Of a stretch of 37,176 bases of DNA, positions 21,916 through 30,416 are shown piece by piece (the stretch's first letter is position 1; each line of letters opens with the position of its first letter). The stretch is from contig CALJTZ010000423.1 in NCBI GenBank assembly GCA_937975655.1, positions 1 to 37,176 on the forward strand, given 5' to 3'. The DNA is from an uncultured Synechococcus sp. GTDB taxonomy: Bacteria > Cyanobacteriota > Cyanobacteriia > PCC-6307 > Cyanobiaceae. The position numbers and the translations under genes are program-made. Below the pieces are notes generated by a model. The model made no database searches and was not told where the DNA came from. It saw only the letters and a list, made by a program, of their open reading frames with translations.

Positions 21916-24900
21916 TGGCGACCATTGACATCCGCGCCACGGTCACCTGCTCGCTCGGCACCCTGATCAGCGGCAGTGTCAGTGATGACTACATCCAAGG
22001 CAGCGGCCTGGTCAAAACACGTGGCAGCTGCGAACTCAAGGGCATCCTCACCCCTGCCGTGGGCACGGTGGTGACCTTCAGCTATGCCCGCAATGGCACC
22101 ACCAAGAAGGTGCCACGCAAGCTGCGGGTGCTGTCCAGTTTTGCCGATCCGTTCCGCCAGATCACCAAGGTGGAGCTGGGCTGCAAGCTCACCTACATGG
22201 AGAGCGTCACACCGGCGCCCACTGTGGATGGCGAAGCGGCGGAAACCAGCGGCCGCCAGCAGCAGTGTCTGAACGGATACATCGATTATCCGGCCATTAG
22301 CCCCGTGCCGATCCCGGTGAGTGCTGCCGGCGTGATGGACACTTGCTTGACAAAGCTGGGGCTGACGGCCAGCAACAACCCCCTCACCAACCGCTTCAAC
22401 GACGACACCTTTGACCTCAGCGCTGGCTACGTCAGCGTGCTGAGCGACTTGTTGCAGTCCGAGGGCTATTTCGGCTACCTCGACCAAAACGAAAAGCTGC
22501 AGATCTGCGACCTCACCAAGGAATCCGGCAAAGGGCCAGTAATCACCAGTGCCGATGTAGTGGACATCGACGCCATTGGCGTGGGCGAGTTGCCCGGCGA
22601 GGCCGTCGTGGTGCGCTACAACTCCTCCAAGCTGGTCAAGCCCATTGATCCTGAGGATGATCCTGAGAATGAGCGACTGAGCTGGGAATACGAGGAAACC
22701 GTAGGCAACCCTCAGCGGGTGGAGGTCCGCTACACGACCGCGAACGGTGAATCCAGTTCGGCCTACTACACCTACGTTCCCTATACCAAGACAACCACCC
22801 AGTACGGGATTGATCAGAGCTTTGGCAATGATGTCTGCGTAATTTTTGGCCGTGAGCGCCCCGACCTGAGCAACTCGGTGCTCAAGCGGGAGACGCTCAA
22901 CCGGACGATTCTGGCCGATGCCGCGAACAACTACTGCTCGCAACTCCTAGCTGCTGGCTTCTCCCTCGATGGCAGCCTGGAGGGCACGATTCGCACGGTC
23001 GAGGAATACACCTACGACGCCAAAGGCATCTTGGTGCGTCAAATTACTAGCCAGTACCAACCCCAATTTATGTGGGCCGGTGGCCTTGGCATGGAGTTCA
23101 TCTACGCAGAAGGCAGCGGCCAGGCTGCAATTTCGCTGGGCACCAGTGAGGTGCTGGTGGAGCGTGTGGTTCGGGACTATGAAACGGTCTTCAAGAAAAA
23201 GCCTCGGGTGCTCAACCTGAAGCCTGGCGAGACCTATGAGCCTGCTGTGCATACGCAGAAGCAGACGGTTTCCACCTATCGCAACTGGACACTGACACTG
23301 GGCGGACAGCAAGGCACTGCCTCTATTCGAGACATCGTTCCGTTTGAATCAGCTGCCCAGTGCAATATCTGGCTGGCTGGGTCGGCGCAACGGCTGGTGC
23401 TGGTAGATGTGCAGGTCAGCACTCAGACCAATCGTGGAGAAGCGGGTCAGGTGCGGGCACCGCAAGCGTTGCGGGTGGGCCAAGAGAACGGCACCAGCAT
23501 GGAATCCACCGCTGAGCTGGCGTATGCGATGGGATCTCCCAGCTCGGAACGGTTCGTGTCGTTCTCCATGCCGTACCAGAGCGATGACACCTATTCCTCC
23601 ACCGGCACAATTCAGCGCGGGGATGCGGAGGCCAAGGCCCTGCGCTACGGGCGCATCCAGAACCGCCTGCTGCTGGGTAACCGCAATGGCGTGAACCTGC
23701 AGCTGCATCCCAGCAAGCTGCCAGCCAAGCCGTTTGATCCCTTCTACCTCAGCAATGGTGCGCTGATGGTGCAGTACCGGGCCAATGGCCTGAACTGGGC
23801 CTTTTCCAGCGAGGGCATTGTCACCAGTGTGGATGCGTTGTTCTGGGGTGTGGCTGGCGGCTCAGGCACCAGTTGGGTGCCCGTAGCCCCAGGGATCACC
23901 ACGTTCCCTGCGTTGCCTGCGGTGGCCGACACCACACCTGCTGCGGTGATCGGCACGGTGGCCAGTATTGGCAGCACCCCGCAGACCCAACTGGACGCTG
24001 CCTTTCCCGCTGCTGTGGCCGGTGATGGCGTGCAGGACCAGAGCACGGAGGATTATTGGGTCTATGACGGCAGCAGCTGGAGCAATGAAGGCCCCAACCC
24101 TGGCCCCAGTGCCAGCGTGGCGGCCGTGGTGCCGCCTTGGAATGAACTGGTGCCGTTTGACGGGGTGACGCGCACCACAGCGGTGGTAATGGACTACACC
24201 TATCCGCTGGGTTCGGTTGGCACTGAGGCGGTGGCCCTGGTGACCCGTACCAGCTACACCGTGGGCAGCGTGCTGGCAGCAGCGGCGGGAGCGCTGAGCC
24301 TTAGCGGCCAAGCCTCCACCGGCCGGTACGTGCGGGGCATTGCCGGAAGTGTGGGCAGCTTTGCCGTCACCGGCAGGAGTGCTGGCAACGTCCGCAGCTA
24401 TGCCATCGGCACCAATGCCGGCACCTTCACCAGCACTGGCCAAGCCGCTGGGCTGGTGGTGCAGCGTCAACCGCTGGCCGCGAGTACCGGCAGCGTTGCC
24501 CTAACCGGACAAGCCGCTCAGCTGTTCAAAGGCGTCTCCTTGACTGCCAGCGCAGCTGGCTTCAGCGTTGCCGGTGCAGCTGCTGGTGGACTTCGCACGT
24601 ATGTCTTGGCTGGTGGCGCTGGGTCTGTCACGACAACTGGGCAAGCGGCAACGCTCGGCCTCGTCGTGCAACCCGTTGCCACGGTGCTGACCTACACCGG
24701 CACTGGCGCAACCCGAAGCGTTACCGGCGCAGGGTTCACGCCAGGCTTTGCGCTGATCACGAGGCAAAACGCGGCCAGTTACAGCTACATCTTTGACCAG
24801 CGACGTGGTGCCACGCGCCATTGGAACTACGGCGCAACGGGTGCCCAAGCTGTCTCTAGCACCAGTCTCACCAGCTTTGACGCTGACGGCTTCTCTTTAG

Positions 24901-25619
24901 GCAGCGATGCAGCCTTCAACGGAAACGGACTGGCCTATGTCACGTTCCTGCTGAAAGAGGGCGGGGCCAACGCCACCAACACCAACGGAACCATCACCTC
25001 CACGGTGAACGCGTCCGATGCTGCTGGCTACAGCATGTTTACCTTCACGGGAAACGGTCTTGCTGGAGCCACCGTGGGCCATGGCCTGAGTGCCGCACCG
25101 GAGTTAGTGCTGATTCGAAATTACAGCTCAGGCTTTGAGGCTATCTTGGGCTCCTCTTATGTCGGGGCCAACAAGCGCATCAACGCCACAAGCACCGCCG
25201 TCGCCGTTGACGATGCAACTTCTTATCAAGCCTTTGGCGCCTCAACCATCACGCTGGGCACCTACTTAGGCCTGAATAACAACACCAGAAGCTACGTGGG
25301 CTACGCCTTCCGCTCCACGTCCAACGTCAAGGTGGGCCTGTTGAGCGGAGGAGGATCCGGCACGGTCACCGTGAACCTCGGCTTTAGACCATCGTTCCTG
25401 TTTGTCAAAACCTCTGCTGTGCGGATTGGCGATCACCTCTGGCATTACAAGACCTCGGCCGGTGATGGCTTCGCCAACTTCATTCGCAGCAACGACCCCA
25501 ACACGGCACCAGCGGTATCCACAAGCGTTTCGTTCACCTCCACTGGGTTCACGGTGGCCGCACCGGGACCAGGCAACACAACTGATGGAGGCCAGGCTAT
25601 CTATTTGGCCGTGCGATAG
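21915..25619 (+). CDS. Large tail hub / fibre protein with glycine-rich repeats and DUF7483-like end
   Basis: A 1234-aa protein. The N-terminal half resembles a tail hub: cell-puncture/host-contact type sequence with SYARNGTTKKVPRKLRVLSSFADPFRQITKVELGCKLTYM and a long beta/alpha central part. Residues ~790-910 hold about six degenerate ~25-aa repeats ending in G-A/G-xx-x-x-x-TGQAA (SLSGQAS, AVTGRSA, TSTGQAA, ALTGQAA, SVAGAAA, TTTGQAA). The last ~300 residues (GFTPGFALITRQNAASYSYIFDQRRGATRHW; VGLLSGGGSGTVTVNLGFRPSFLFVKTSA) match the DUF7483-style fibre domain, which likely projects outward. It starts the distal tail. Confidence 0.72.
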   Translation: MATIDIRATVTCSLGTLISGSVSDDYIQGSGLVKTRGSCELKGILTPAVGTVVTFSYARNGTTKKVPRKLRVLSSFADPFRQITKVELGCKLTYMESVTPAPTVDGEAAETSGRQQQCLNGYIDYPAISPVPIPVSAAGVMDTCLTKLGLTASNNPLTNRFNDDTFDLSAGYVSVLSDLLQSEGYFGYLDQNEKLQICDLTKESGKGPVITSADVVDIDAIGVGELPGEAVVVRYNSSKLVKPIDPEDDPENERLSWEYEETVGNPQRVEVRYTTANGESSSAYYTYVPYTKTTTQYGIDQSFGNDVCVIFGRERPDLSNSVLKRETLNRTILADAANNYCSQLLAAGFSLDGSLEGTIRTVEEYTYDAKGILVRQITSQYQPQFMWAGGLGMEFIYAEGSGQAAISLGTSEVLVERVVRDYETVFKKKPRVLNLKPGETYEPAVHTQKQTVSTYRNWTLTLGGQQGTASIRDIVPFESAAQCNIWLAGSAQRLVLVDVQVSTQTNRGEAGQVRAPQALRVGQENGTSMESTAELAYAMGSPSSERFVSFSMPYQSDDTYSSTGTIQRGDAEAKALRYGRIQNRLLLGNRNGVNLQLHPSKLPAKPFDPFYLSNGALMVQYRANGLNWAFSSEGIVTSVDALFWGVAGGSGTSWVPVAPGITTFPALPAVADTTPAAVIGTVASIGSTPQTQLDAAFPAAVAGDGVQDQSTEDYWVYDGSSWSNEGPNPGPSASVAAVVPPWNELVPFDGVTRTTAVVMDYTYPLGSVGTEAVALVTRTSYTVGSVLAAAAGALSLSGQASTGRYVRGIAGSVGSFAVTGRSAGNVRSYAIGTNAGTFTSTGQAAGLVVQRQPLAASTGSVALTGQAAQLFKGVSLTASAAGFSVAGAAAGGLRTYVLAGGAGSVTTTGQAATLGLVVQPVATVLTYTGTGATRSVTGAGFTPGFALITRQNAASYSYIFDQRRGATRHWNYGATGAQAVSSTSLTSFDADGFSLGSDAAFNGNGLAYVTFLLKEGGANATNTNGTITSTVNASDAAGYSMFTFTGNGLAGATVGHGLSAAPELVLIRNYSSGFEAILGSSYVGANKRINATSTAVAVDDATSYQAFGASTITLGTYLGLNNNTRSYVGYAFRSTSNVKVGLLSGGGSGTVTVNLGFRPSFLFVKTSAVRIGDHLWHYKTSAGDGFANFIRSNDPNTAPAVSTSVSFTSTGFTVAAPGPGNTTDGGQAIYLAVR

Positions 25620-25649
25620 GGGGCAAGCTAGGAACAACGCCTGTGCCCG

Positions 25650-26072
25650 GTGGCCTCTTTCCAGAAGTTCAACTCCTTTGTGGAGGCGCTGGCCGAGAAG
25701 ACGCACAACCTCGGCAGCGATACCCTCAAGGTGCTGCTCACCAACACCGCGCCCGTAGCGACCAATAGCGTCAAGGCAGACCTCACTGAGATCAGCGCCG
25801 GCAATGGCTACACCGCCGGCGGTAACACCGCTGCGGTTTCCAGTTCGGCGCAGACCAGCGGCACCTACAAGCTGGTGCTGGGTGACCCCACCAGTTGGAC
25901 CGCCACCGGCGGCAGCATTGGCCCGTTCCGTTATGCCGTGCTCTACAACGACACCGCCACCAACAAGGAACTGATCGGCTTCTGGGATTACGGCAGCAGC
26001 ATCACCCTGGCCGCTGGCGAGAGCTTTGCGGTGGATTTTGACGCCACCACCGGCGTGCTCACCATCGCCTGA
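25650..26072 (+). CDS. Phage tail protein (140 aa)
   Basis: GTG start. MASFQKFNSFVEALAEKTHNLGSDTLKVLLTNTAP... ends with WDYGSSITLAAGESFAVDFDATTGVLTIA. This is a beta-sandwich type found downstream of tail hub genes. The gap before it has GGGCAAGCTAGG, a weak relative of the recurring motif. The exact role is unknown, probably structural. Confidence 0.68.
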   Translation: MASFQKFNSFVEALAEKTHNLGSDTLKVLLTNTAPVATNSVKADLTEISAGNGYTAGGNTAAVSSSAQTSGTYKLVLGDPTSWTATGGSIGPFRYAVLYNDTATNKELIGFWDYGSSITLAAGESFAVDFDATTGVLTIA

Positions 26073-26077
26073 TCTCC

Positions 26078-26479
26078 ATGGCCATCACCCTGACGATCAG
26101 CACCAAGGAACTGGAGCGCCAGGCCAAAGCCGTCTTTGAAGGCAAGACCTACAAGGTATTTCTGGCGCTCAATACCACCAGCCTGACGGTGGACTCCACC
26201 ACGGCGGCGTGGGAAGCCGTTGAGTGCAGCGGCGGCGGCTATGCCGCTGTTACCGGCACCATCGCGGCAGGCAGCTACAACGCGGGCAATGCGCGCTATC
26301 AGATGCCCATGATCACGGCCACCTTTACCGGCAGCGGCGGCGGCATCTCCTACGACACCGTATGCCTCAAGATCGGCACTGAGCTGTATCTGCACAGCAT
26401 CGCCACCGAAAGCCCTGCTGTGGTGCTCGCCGCTGGTCAGTCCAAGAGCTACACCATCACCCTGGCGCAGGACGACTGA
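26078..26479 (+). CDS. Phage tail-region protein (133 aa)
   Basis: Beta-rich, begins MAITLTISTKELERQAKAVFEGKTYKVFLALNTTSLTVDS... and ends LHSIATESPAVVLAAGQSKSYTITLAQDD. The ends of this and the previous protein (SITLAAGESFAVDFD / VVLAAGQSKSYTITL) are alike, so the two may be paralogous modules. Stop and next ATG overlap. Confidence 0.62.
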   Translation: MAITLTISTKELERQAKAVFEGKTYKVFLALNTTSLTVDSTTAAWEAVECSGGGYAAVTGTIAAGSYNAGNARYQMPMITATFTGSGGGISYDTVCLKIGTELYLHSIATESPAVVLAAGQSKSYTITLAQDD

Positions 26480-27171
26480 TGGCCACCTTCATCAACGTCA
26501 CCAGCGGCGGAGATGAACTGCTGAATCAGGCCAAACGGCAACAGCAAGCGGCACGCTGGGCGCACGGCCAGCACAATCAGCGCCAGTCGCTGAGCAACGA
26601 GAAGACCAAGCAAGCTGCTGAAGAGCCCCAGGGCAAGGGTCTCGATCCCCTGCCTGTTCGCCGTGATCTCAGCGCTAGTGCTTCAGGCGATGCCTTCATG
26701 GCTGTGATCGTTCAGGCTTCAATCAGCAGTCAGGGCAATCGGATCTGCGATGACCTGAACGTCAGTCTCAATGGTCAGCCGCTTGGCTTTCTTGATTTCA
26801 GCCCGTCGGTTTACTGGGCAAAAGCAAAGCTCATTGGCGGCCAATATTACTTTGGCTATGCGTTCCTCAGCTCTGGCAGTGGGACCACTCGCCTATTGAA
26901 CAGTCGGTTTTTCCAAGCGGCCCCACCAGCAATTCAGAGTTACCTTGGCGCACTTTCCGCTCAGACGTTGCGGCTGCCTAGTGGTCTTGTCAAGAAAAAG
27001 CCACTGTTTAATGCGATGACAATTGCGTCGGCTGCTGGCCTGTGGGATTCCGGTGGAGAGATCTATGCCGGCTTTTACTCCAAAGCCGAATACGGCCAGC
27101 TGACATGGAACGTTCCGCAGGGCGACACCAGAACCTTCAACCTTGCCTGGTGGGGGCGGACGCCAAGCTAG
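26479..27171 (+). CDS. Hypothetical tail-region protein (230 aa)
   Basis: A Gln-rich, probably disordered N-terminus (LLNQAKRQQQAARWAHGQHNQRQSLSNEKTKQAAEE, residues ~12-50) leads to a beta-rich body (QASISSQGNRICDDLNVSLNGQPLGFLDFSPSVYWAKAKLIGGQYYFGYAFLSSGSGT). It ends GDTRTFNLAWWGRTPS. Codons in the middle are more A/T-rich than usual for this window. Role unknown. Confidence 0.6.
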   Translation: MATFINVTSGGDELLNQAKRQQQAARWAHGQHNQRQSLSNEKTKQAAEEPQGKGLDPLPVRRDLSASASGDAFMAVIVQASISSQGNRICDDLNVSLNGQPLGFLDFSPSVYWAKAKLIGGQYYFGYAFLSSGSGTTRLLNSRFFQAAPPAIQSYLGALSAQTLRLPSGLVKKKPLFNAMTIASAAGLWDSGGEIYAGFYSKAEYGQLTWNVPQGDTRTFNLAWWGRTPS

Positions 27172-27207
27172 GCGTGACAGTCTCCTGCTCCTGCCGCTTT
27201 TGAGATC

Positions 27208-27327
27208 ATGACCAACCAACAACTGCTCACTCAACTGAAGAATCTCACCCAAGCGGGCCGCTATTCTTACCTTCAAAAGGTGGCTAACACCAAGCTGCTG
27301 AAACAAGCACCACCCTCCTCCAAATAA
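27208..27327 (+). CDS. Tiny protein upstream of the tail chaperone (39 aa)
   Basis: MTNQQLLTQLKNLTQAGRYSY... ends KQAPPSSK, a basic helix. It starts with ATG after TTTTGAGATC and ends TAATG into the next gene. The translational link is its main support. Confidence 0.5.
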   Translation: MTNQQLLTQLKNLTQAGRYSYLQKVANTKLLKQAPPSSK

Positions 27328-27896
27328 TGCTGCTGCCTTTCCTCACGCCGCCAGCACCGTCTACCACGCGGCGCATTGGCAACAGCCGCTGCGGCACCCT
27401 GGAGATTGAAGTGCGTGGTGGCCTGACGGTCGGCGAGAGTGCCGTGATTGCTGAGCTGCTGGCCGCTGAGCAAAGCAGCTTTGTCAAAGGCGCCCAGATC
27501 GCCGATGCCATTGCCAAAGAGGAATCCATCAGCCTCTCGGAAGCCTTTTCCATCATTGAAGGGGCCATCTCTGGCCGTGCGTTAGAGGAGCAAGCAGCGG
27601 CGATCCGCCTGCGACATGCGACCCGTATTGAAGAGGTGGCCCGCGTCTATGCCGCCGCTGGTCAGCGCAACATGGAGGCCAGCGTGACCGCCCTGGTGCG
27701 CTCCCGTCTGCAGTTGCCCCAGTTCTCCTTGGAAGACACGCGGCAGTTGGATCGGGCCCTGTTCAACGACCTCTGGCAGTTGATTGTGGACGAGCAGGCT
27801 GCCGAAGCGATGACCCCGGAAGCGGTCACGGAGGAGGAGCTGGGAAAGCCGCAGCCGGCAGCTGGGAAAAGCCGCAAACGGACTGGAACGCCATAG
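27327..27896 (+). CDS. Tail assembly chaperone, short form (lambda gpG-like by layout)
   Basis: A 189-aa, mostly helical acidic protein (TLEIEVRGGLTVGESAVIAELLAAEQSSFVKGAQIADAIAKEESISLSEAFSIIEGAI...). Near its end the in-phase heptamer G GGA AAG (27842-27848) is identical to the slippery site of lambda G/GT. Slipping back one base opens a frame that runs to 28525. This genetic layout, not sequence similarity, is the reason for the call. In lambda the pair coats the tape measure protein during tail assembly. Here it lies after the hub gene, which is unusual. Confidence 0.72.
   Translation: MLLPFLTPPAPSTTRRIGNSRCGTLEIEVRGGLTVGESAVIAELLAAEQSSFVKGAQIADAIAKEESISLSEAFSIIEGAISGRALEEQAAAIRLRHATRIEEVARVYAAAGQRNMEASVTALVRSRLQLPQFSLEDTRQLDRALFNDLWQLIVDEQAAEAMTPEAVTEEELGKPQPAAGKSRKRTGTP
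27842..27848 (+). other. Programmed -1 frameshift slippery site GGGAAAG
   Basis: The zero frame reads ctG GGA AAG, the X XXY YYZ phase required for tandem slippage. After the slip the ribosome continues GCC GCA GCC ... in the frame that ends at 28525. That frame has no start codon of its own until 27962, yet reads as good protein from the heptamer on. The same heptamer works in lambda. Confidence 0.8.
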
Positions 27897-28525
27897 CGGC
27901 TGAGCTGTTCCACAGCTATGCCGGCCAGTACCAGCGCAGCAGCTTCCACCGCGAGTTACGGATGGAAGTGCTGCAGATGTGGCACCAGCTGCAACGCATC
28001 CGCCGGGATCAAGCGGCTGTTACCGAGCTGCCCGTGGCCCAGCTGGTGGCGCTGACGGCCAACATCAACCGCGACAGCAAGAAGCAACCCAAGCCCTTCG
28101 GCACTACAGACTTCTGCCTGTTCCGCCACGACGAGCCTGATCGTCAGCAGTTGAGTGCAGCGGTGGCCGCCGTGGCCCTCGACCTGCGGCATGAGGATCG
28201 CTGCCCGCCGCTGCTGTTGGCCGCTTGGCCGCAGGTGCTGGCGGCTGTCAAAGACGGCACCCGCACGCCAGAGCTGCGGGCCTTGCACTCCGACGATGAG
28301 GCGGTCTGGATCCTGGCCCCGCAGTGGGAAGGCCTCAACTGCCGAGGCGGCCTGGTGTTGGTGCGAGGGCAGATCAGCGGCACCATCACCGTGCGTGATC
28401 TAGATCGGCCTTTAATGGTCCACCGTTTGGTGCTGCCCCAGCGGCCGGGGTTCGGCTGGCTGGAAGCAGGGCTATTGCTGCTGGGGGAAAACTACAACCA
28501 TGAACCTGCTGAGCCTCCGTACTGA
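27848..28525 (+). CDS. Frameshift extension of the tail assembly chaperone (GT-like, 225 aa)
   Basis: Read in the -1 frame from the slippery site, this adds SWEKPQTDWNAIAAELFHSY then QYQRSSFHRELRMEVLQMWHQL and continues to GENYNHEPAEPPY. The coding quality is continuous from the heptamer across the zero-frame stop at 27894-27896 to the first ATG of the frame at 27962, so this is not a separate gene. The full frameshift product would be 174 + 225 = 399 aa. In lambda the T domain recruits the tail tube protein. The stop at 28525 overlaps the next gene by 26 nt. Confidence 0.75.
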   Translation, partial: AAAGSWEKPQTDWNAIAAELFHSYAGQYQRSSFHRELRMEVLQMWHQLQRIRRDQAAVTELPVAQLVALTANINRDSKKQPKPFGTTDFCLFRHDEPDRQQLSAAVAAVALDLRHEDRCPPLLLAAWPQVLAAVKDGTRTPELRALHSDDEAVWILAPQWEGLNCRGGLVLVRGQISGTITVRDLDRPLMVHRLVLPQRPGFGWLEAGLLLLGENYNHEPAEPPY

Positions 28526-28898
28526 GCTGGAAACCACCCTGGTGGATGTGCTCGGCTCGTACCTGTTGGCCAATGGCATGAGCACGCCAGCGATCAGCGT
28601 GCGGGCCGTGGGGGAAAGCCTGCCGGCAGGCACCACCGTGACCGGGCTGGAATGCGTGATCCTGCGCGAGCCTGAGCTGGTGCCAGTGCGGCAGTACCGC
28701 CAGGAGCAAGCCTTCAGCCGCTGGACGGTGTACCTCGTGGACTGGGGCGGTGATGCGGCCATGCAGGACGTGGCCGGCCGGTTGATCTGGGCCTACCCCG
28801 GCACTAATGCCGTCTCGGTCACCGTGCCCAAAGGCGTCGGGCCACGCTCTCAGATGCGCCTGGACATCCAGACCAACCCCGACAAGGTGGTGGGCTGA
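28500..28898 (+). CDS. Tail-region protein, possible tail terminator-like (132 aa)
   Basis: An alpha/beta protein: MNLLSLRTELETTLVDVLGSYLLANGMSTPAISVRAVGESLPAGTTVTGLECVILREPELVPVRQY...FSRWTVYLVDWGG. A helix followed by beta strands, with a W-V-Y-L-V-x-W strand, fits small tail terminator or neck proteins; the family is not certain. Confidence 0.58.
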   Translation: MNLLSLRTELETTLVDVLGSYLLANGMSTPAISVRAVGESLPAGTTVTGLECVILREPELVPVRQYRQEQAFSRWTVYLVDWGGDAAMQDVAGRLIWAYPGTNAVSVTVPKGVGPRSQMRLDIQTNPDKVVG

Positions 28899-28915
28899 GC
28901 AGGGAAAGCTTGGTT

Positions 28916-29260
28916 ATGGCCATCACACCCGCTGCCTACAACATCCGCCCCCAGCGCCGGGCTGATTTTGAGCTGGCTGTTCAATTCAAGGATTCAGGTG
29001 GCACTGGCCTCAACGTCTCGGGTTGGACGGTGTTGGCTCAGGTGTGGAACAAAGAGCGCACCACCAAGTACGGCGATTTCACGGTCACGACTGTCAATGC
29101 CAGCATCGGCAGCGTCAAGCTGACCCTGCCCTATGCCGTCACGGCCACGCTGCCCGAAGAGGCCCGGTACGACGTGATGCTGATCAATGCCACCGGCCTG
29201 CGCGAGTATTACCTAGAAGGCATCGTCCGGCCCAGCGAGGGCTACACCGCACCGAGCTAA
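28916..29260 (+). CDS. Baseplate/fibre-type beta protein (114 aa)
   Basis: ATG at 28916; the TTG at 28910 would add two residues only. The product AAYNIRPQRRADFELAVQFKDSGGTGLNVSGWTVLAQVWNKE...GSVKLTLPYAVTATLPEEARYDVMLINATGLREYYLEGIV has the start of BppU-like baseplate domains, with the strand pair for chain-length and unit capping. It probably attaches a fibre to the tail tip. Confidence 0.62.
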   Translation: MAITPAAYNIRPQRRADFELAVQFKDSGGTGLNVSGWTVLAQVWNKERTTKYGDFTVTTVNASIGSVKLTLPYAVTATLPEEARYDVMLINATGLREYYLEGIVRPSEGYTAPS

Positions 29261-29263
29261 CCC

Positions 29264-29548
29264 ATGGCCAACAGCGTTGAGGTGCTCAGCTCCGGCCAGG
29301 TGGTCGTCACCGAGGTGGCCGAGCAGGTCATTGAGATCAGGACGGCCACTACGCCGCTCACCGTGGAGGTGGCTACCGAAGGCCCGCAAGGGCCCAGTGG
29401 CTCACTGATCGCCCTAGGTGATCTCACCGACGTGCAAGACGCCGCCAGGGTCAACGGCAGCGTGCTTTGTTACGACGCCGCCACCGACACTTGGCGGGGC
29501 GATGACATCAACACCACGTTGACCTTGACGGACGGCGGCAACTTCTGA
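29264..29548 (+). CDS. Short fibre segment with collagen-like GPQGPSG (94 aa)
   Basis: MANSVEVLSSGQVVVTEVAEQVIEIRTATTPLTVEVATEGPQGPSGSLIALGDLTDVQD...: beta repeat, a short GPQGPSG turn, then a LGDLTDV segment typical of phage fibres. It ends in LTDGGNF, like the next gene (IDGGSF). Likely a trimeric fibre linker. Confidence 0.66.
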   Translation: MANSVEVLSSGQVVVTEVAEQVIEIRTATTPLTVEVATEGPQGPSGSLIALGDLTDVQDAARVNGSVLCYDAATDTWRGDDINTTLTLTDGGNF

Positions 29549-29586
29549 GGGCAGGAAACCTAGCCCTATAAGGAGTTCTTGCGTCC

Positions 29587-30357
29587 GTGGCCAACACCAT
29601 CCGCATCAAGCGCCGTGCCTCCGGTGCGTCCGGTGCTCCCAGCTCGTTGGCCAATGCCGAGCTGGCTTTTAACGAAGTCAGCGACGTTCTCTACTACGGC
29701 AAAGGCACCGGTGGTGCGGGTGGCGTGGCCACCACCGTTGAGGCCATTGGTGGTGTTGGCGCTTTCGTCAGCCTCTCGGCGAACCAGACGGTCACCGGCA
29801 CTAAGACCTTCACCGGCAGCCTGGCGCTCACCGGGGCCACCATCGACGGCTTCACCACCACCGGGAACGTGGTGGTCGGCGGGAACCTCACCGTCAACGG
29901 CACCACCACCACCATCAACAGCACCACGCTGGCGGTGGATGACAAGAACATCATCCTGGGCGACATTGCCACGCCCACCGATGTCACAGCAGATGGCGGT
30001 GGCTTCACGCTCAAAGGCGCCACCGATAAGACCTTCAACTGGGTCAATGCCACCGATAGCTGGACCTCCAGCGAAGACATCGACCTGGCCAGCGGCCGGG
30101 TCTACCGCGTCAACGGCACCACGGTGCTCAGCGGCAGCGCCTTGGGCACTGGTGTCACCAGCTCCAGCCTAACCAGCGTTGGCACGCTAACCAGCGGCAC
30201 CTGGAACGCCTCGGCCATTGGCGTGGCCTACGGCGGCACCGGCGTGACCACGTTGACCGGGCTTGTGAAGGGCAATGGCACCAGCGCTTTCACGGCAGCA
30301 GTGGCCGGCACGGACTACCTGAGCCCCAACAGCGAGATCGACGGCGGCAGTTTCTGA
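29587..30357 (+). CDS. Tail fibre protein (256 aa)
   Basis: GTG start after AAGGAG (a strong ribosome-binding site). The N-terminus NTIRIKRRASGASGAPSSLANAELAFNEVSDVLYYGKG is a fibre attachment domain also seen in many cyanophage tail fibres. Next come beta repeats (TVTGTKTFTGSLALTGATIDGF, VVVGGNLTVNGTTTTINST) and LAVDDKNIILGD, a known fibre motif. The C-terminus is IDGGSF. It is paralogous at its N-terminus to the protein at 30417. It is a structural fibre next to the diversified protein. Confidence 0.75.
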   Translation: MANTIRIKRRASGASGAPSSLANAELAFNEVSDVLYYGKGTGGAGGVATTVEAIGGVGAFVSLSANQTVTGTKTFTGSLALTGATIDGFTTTGNVVVGGNLTVNGTTTTINSTTLAVDDKNIILGDIATPTDVTADGGGFTLKGATDKTFNWVNATDSWTSSEDIDLASGRVYRVNGTTVLSGSALGTGVTSSSLTSVGTLTSGTWNASAIGVAYGGTGVTTLTGLVKGNGTSAFTAAVAGTDYLSPNSEIDGGSF

Positions 30358-30370
30358 GGCGAGAGGCGGC

Positions 30371-30380
30371 CGGCAACTTA
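30371..30380 (+). promoter_or_regulatory. CGGCAACTTA motif copy 4 (exact)
   Basis: In the 59-nt gap between two fibre genes; it ends 36 nt before the ATG at 30417. The sequence CCGGCAACTTAGG around it matches copy 1 on the left side (GGCCGGCAACTTA). Confidence 0.55.
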
Positions 30381-30416
30381 GGCGGTCCGGCTACATAGCC
30401 ACCAAGGGACTGCCAT

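Noticed and set aside
21879..22943. 354-codon open frame antisense to the hub gene
   Set aside because: It overlaps two well-supported genes on the plus strand and shows Val/Gly/Ala/His-rich shadow composition.
27864..27870. Second slippery-like heptamer GGGAAAA
   Set aside because: In the zero frame it reads GGG AAA A, so it is not in X XXY YYZ phase. The upstream GGGAAAG is correctly phased.
29536..29545. CGGCAACTTC as a further motif copy
   Set aside because: It encodes the conserved GGNF ending of a fibre gene, so the similarity is better explained by the protein sequence.
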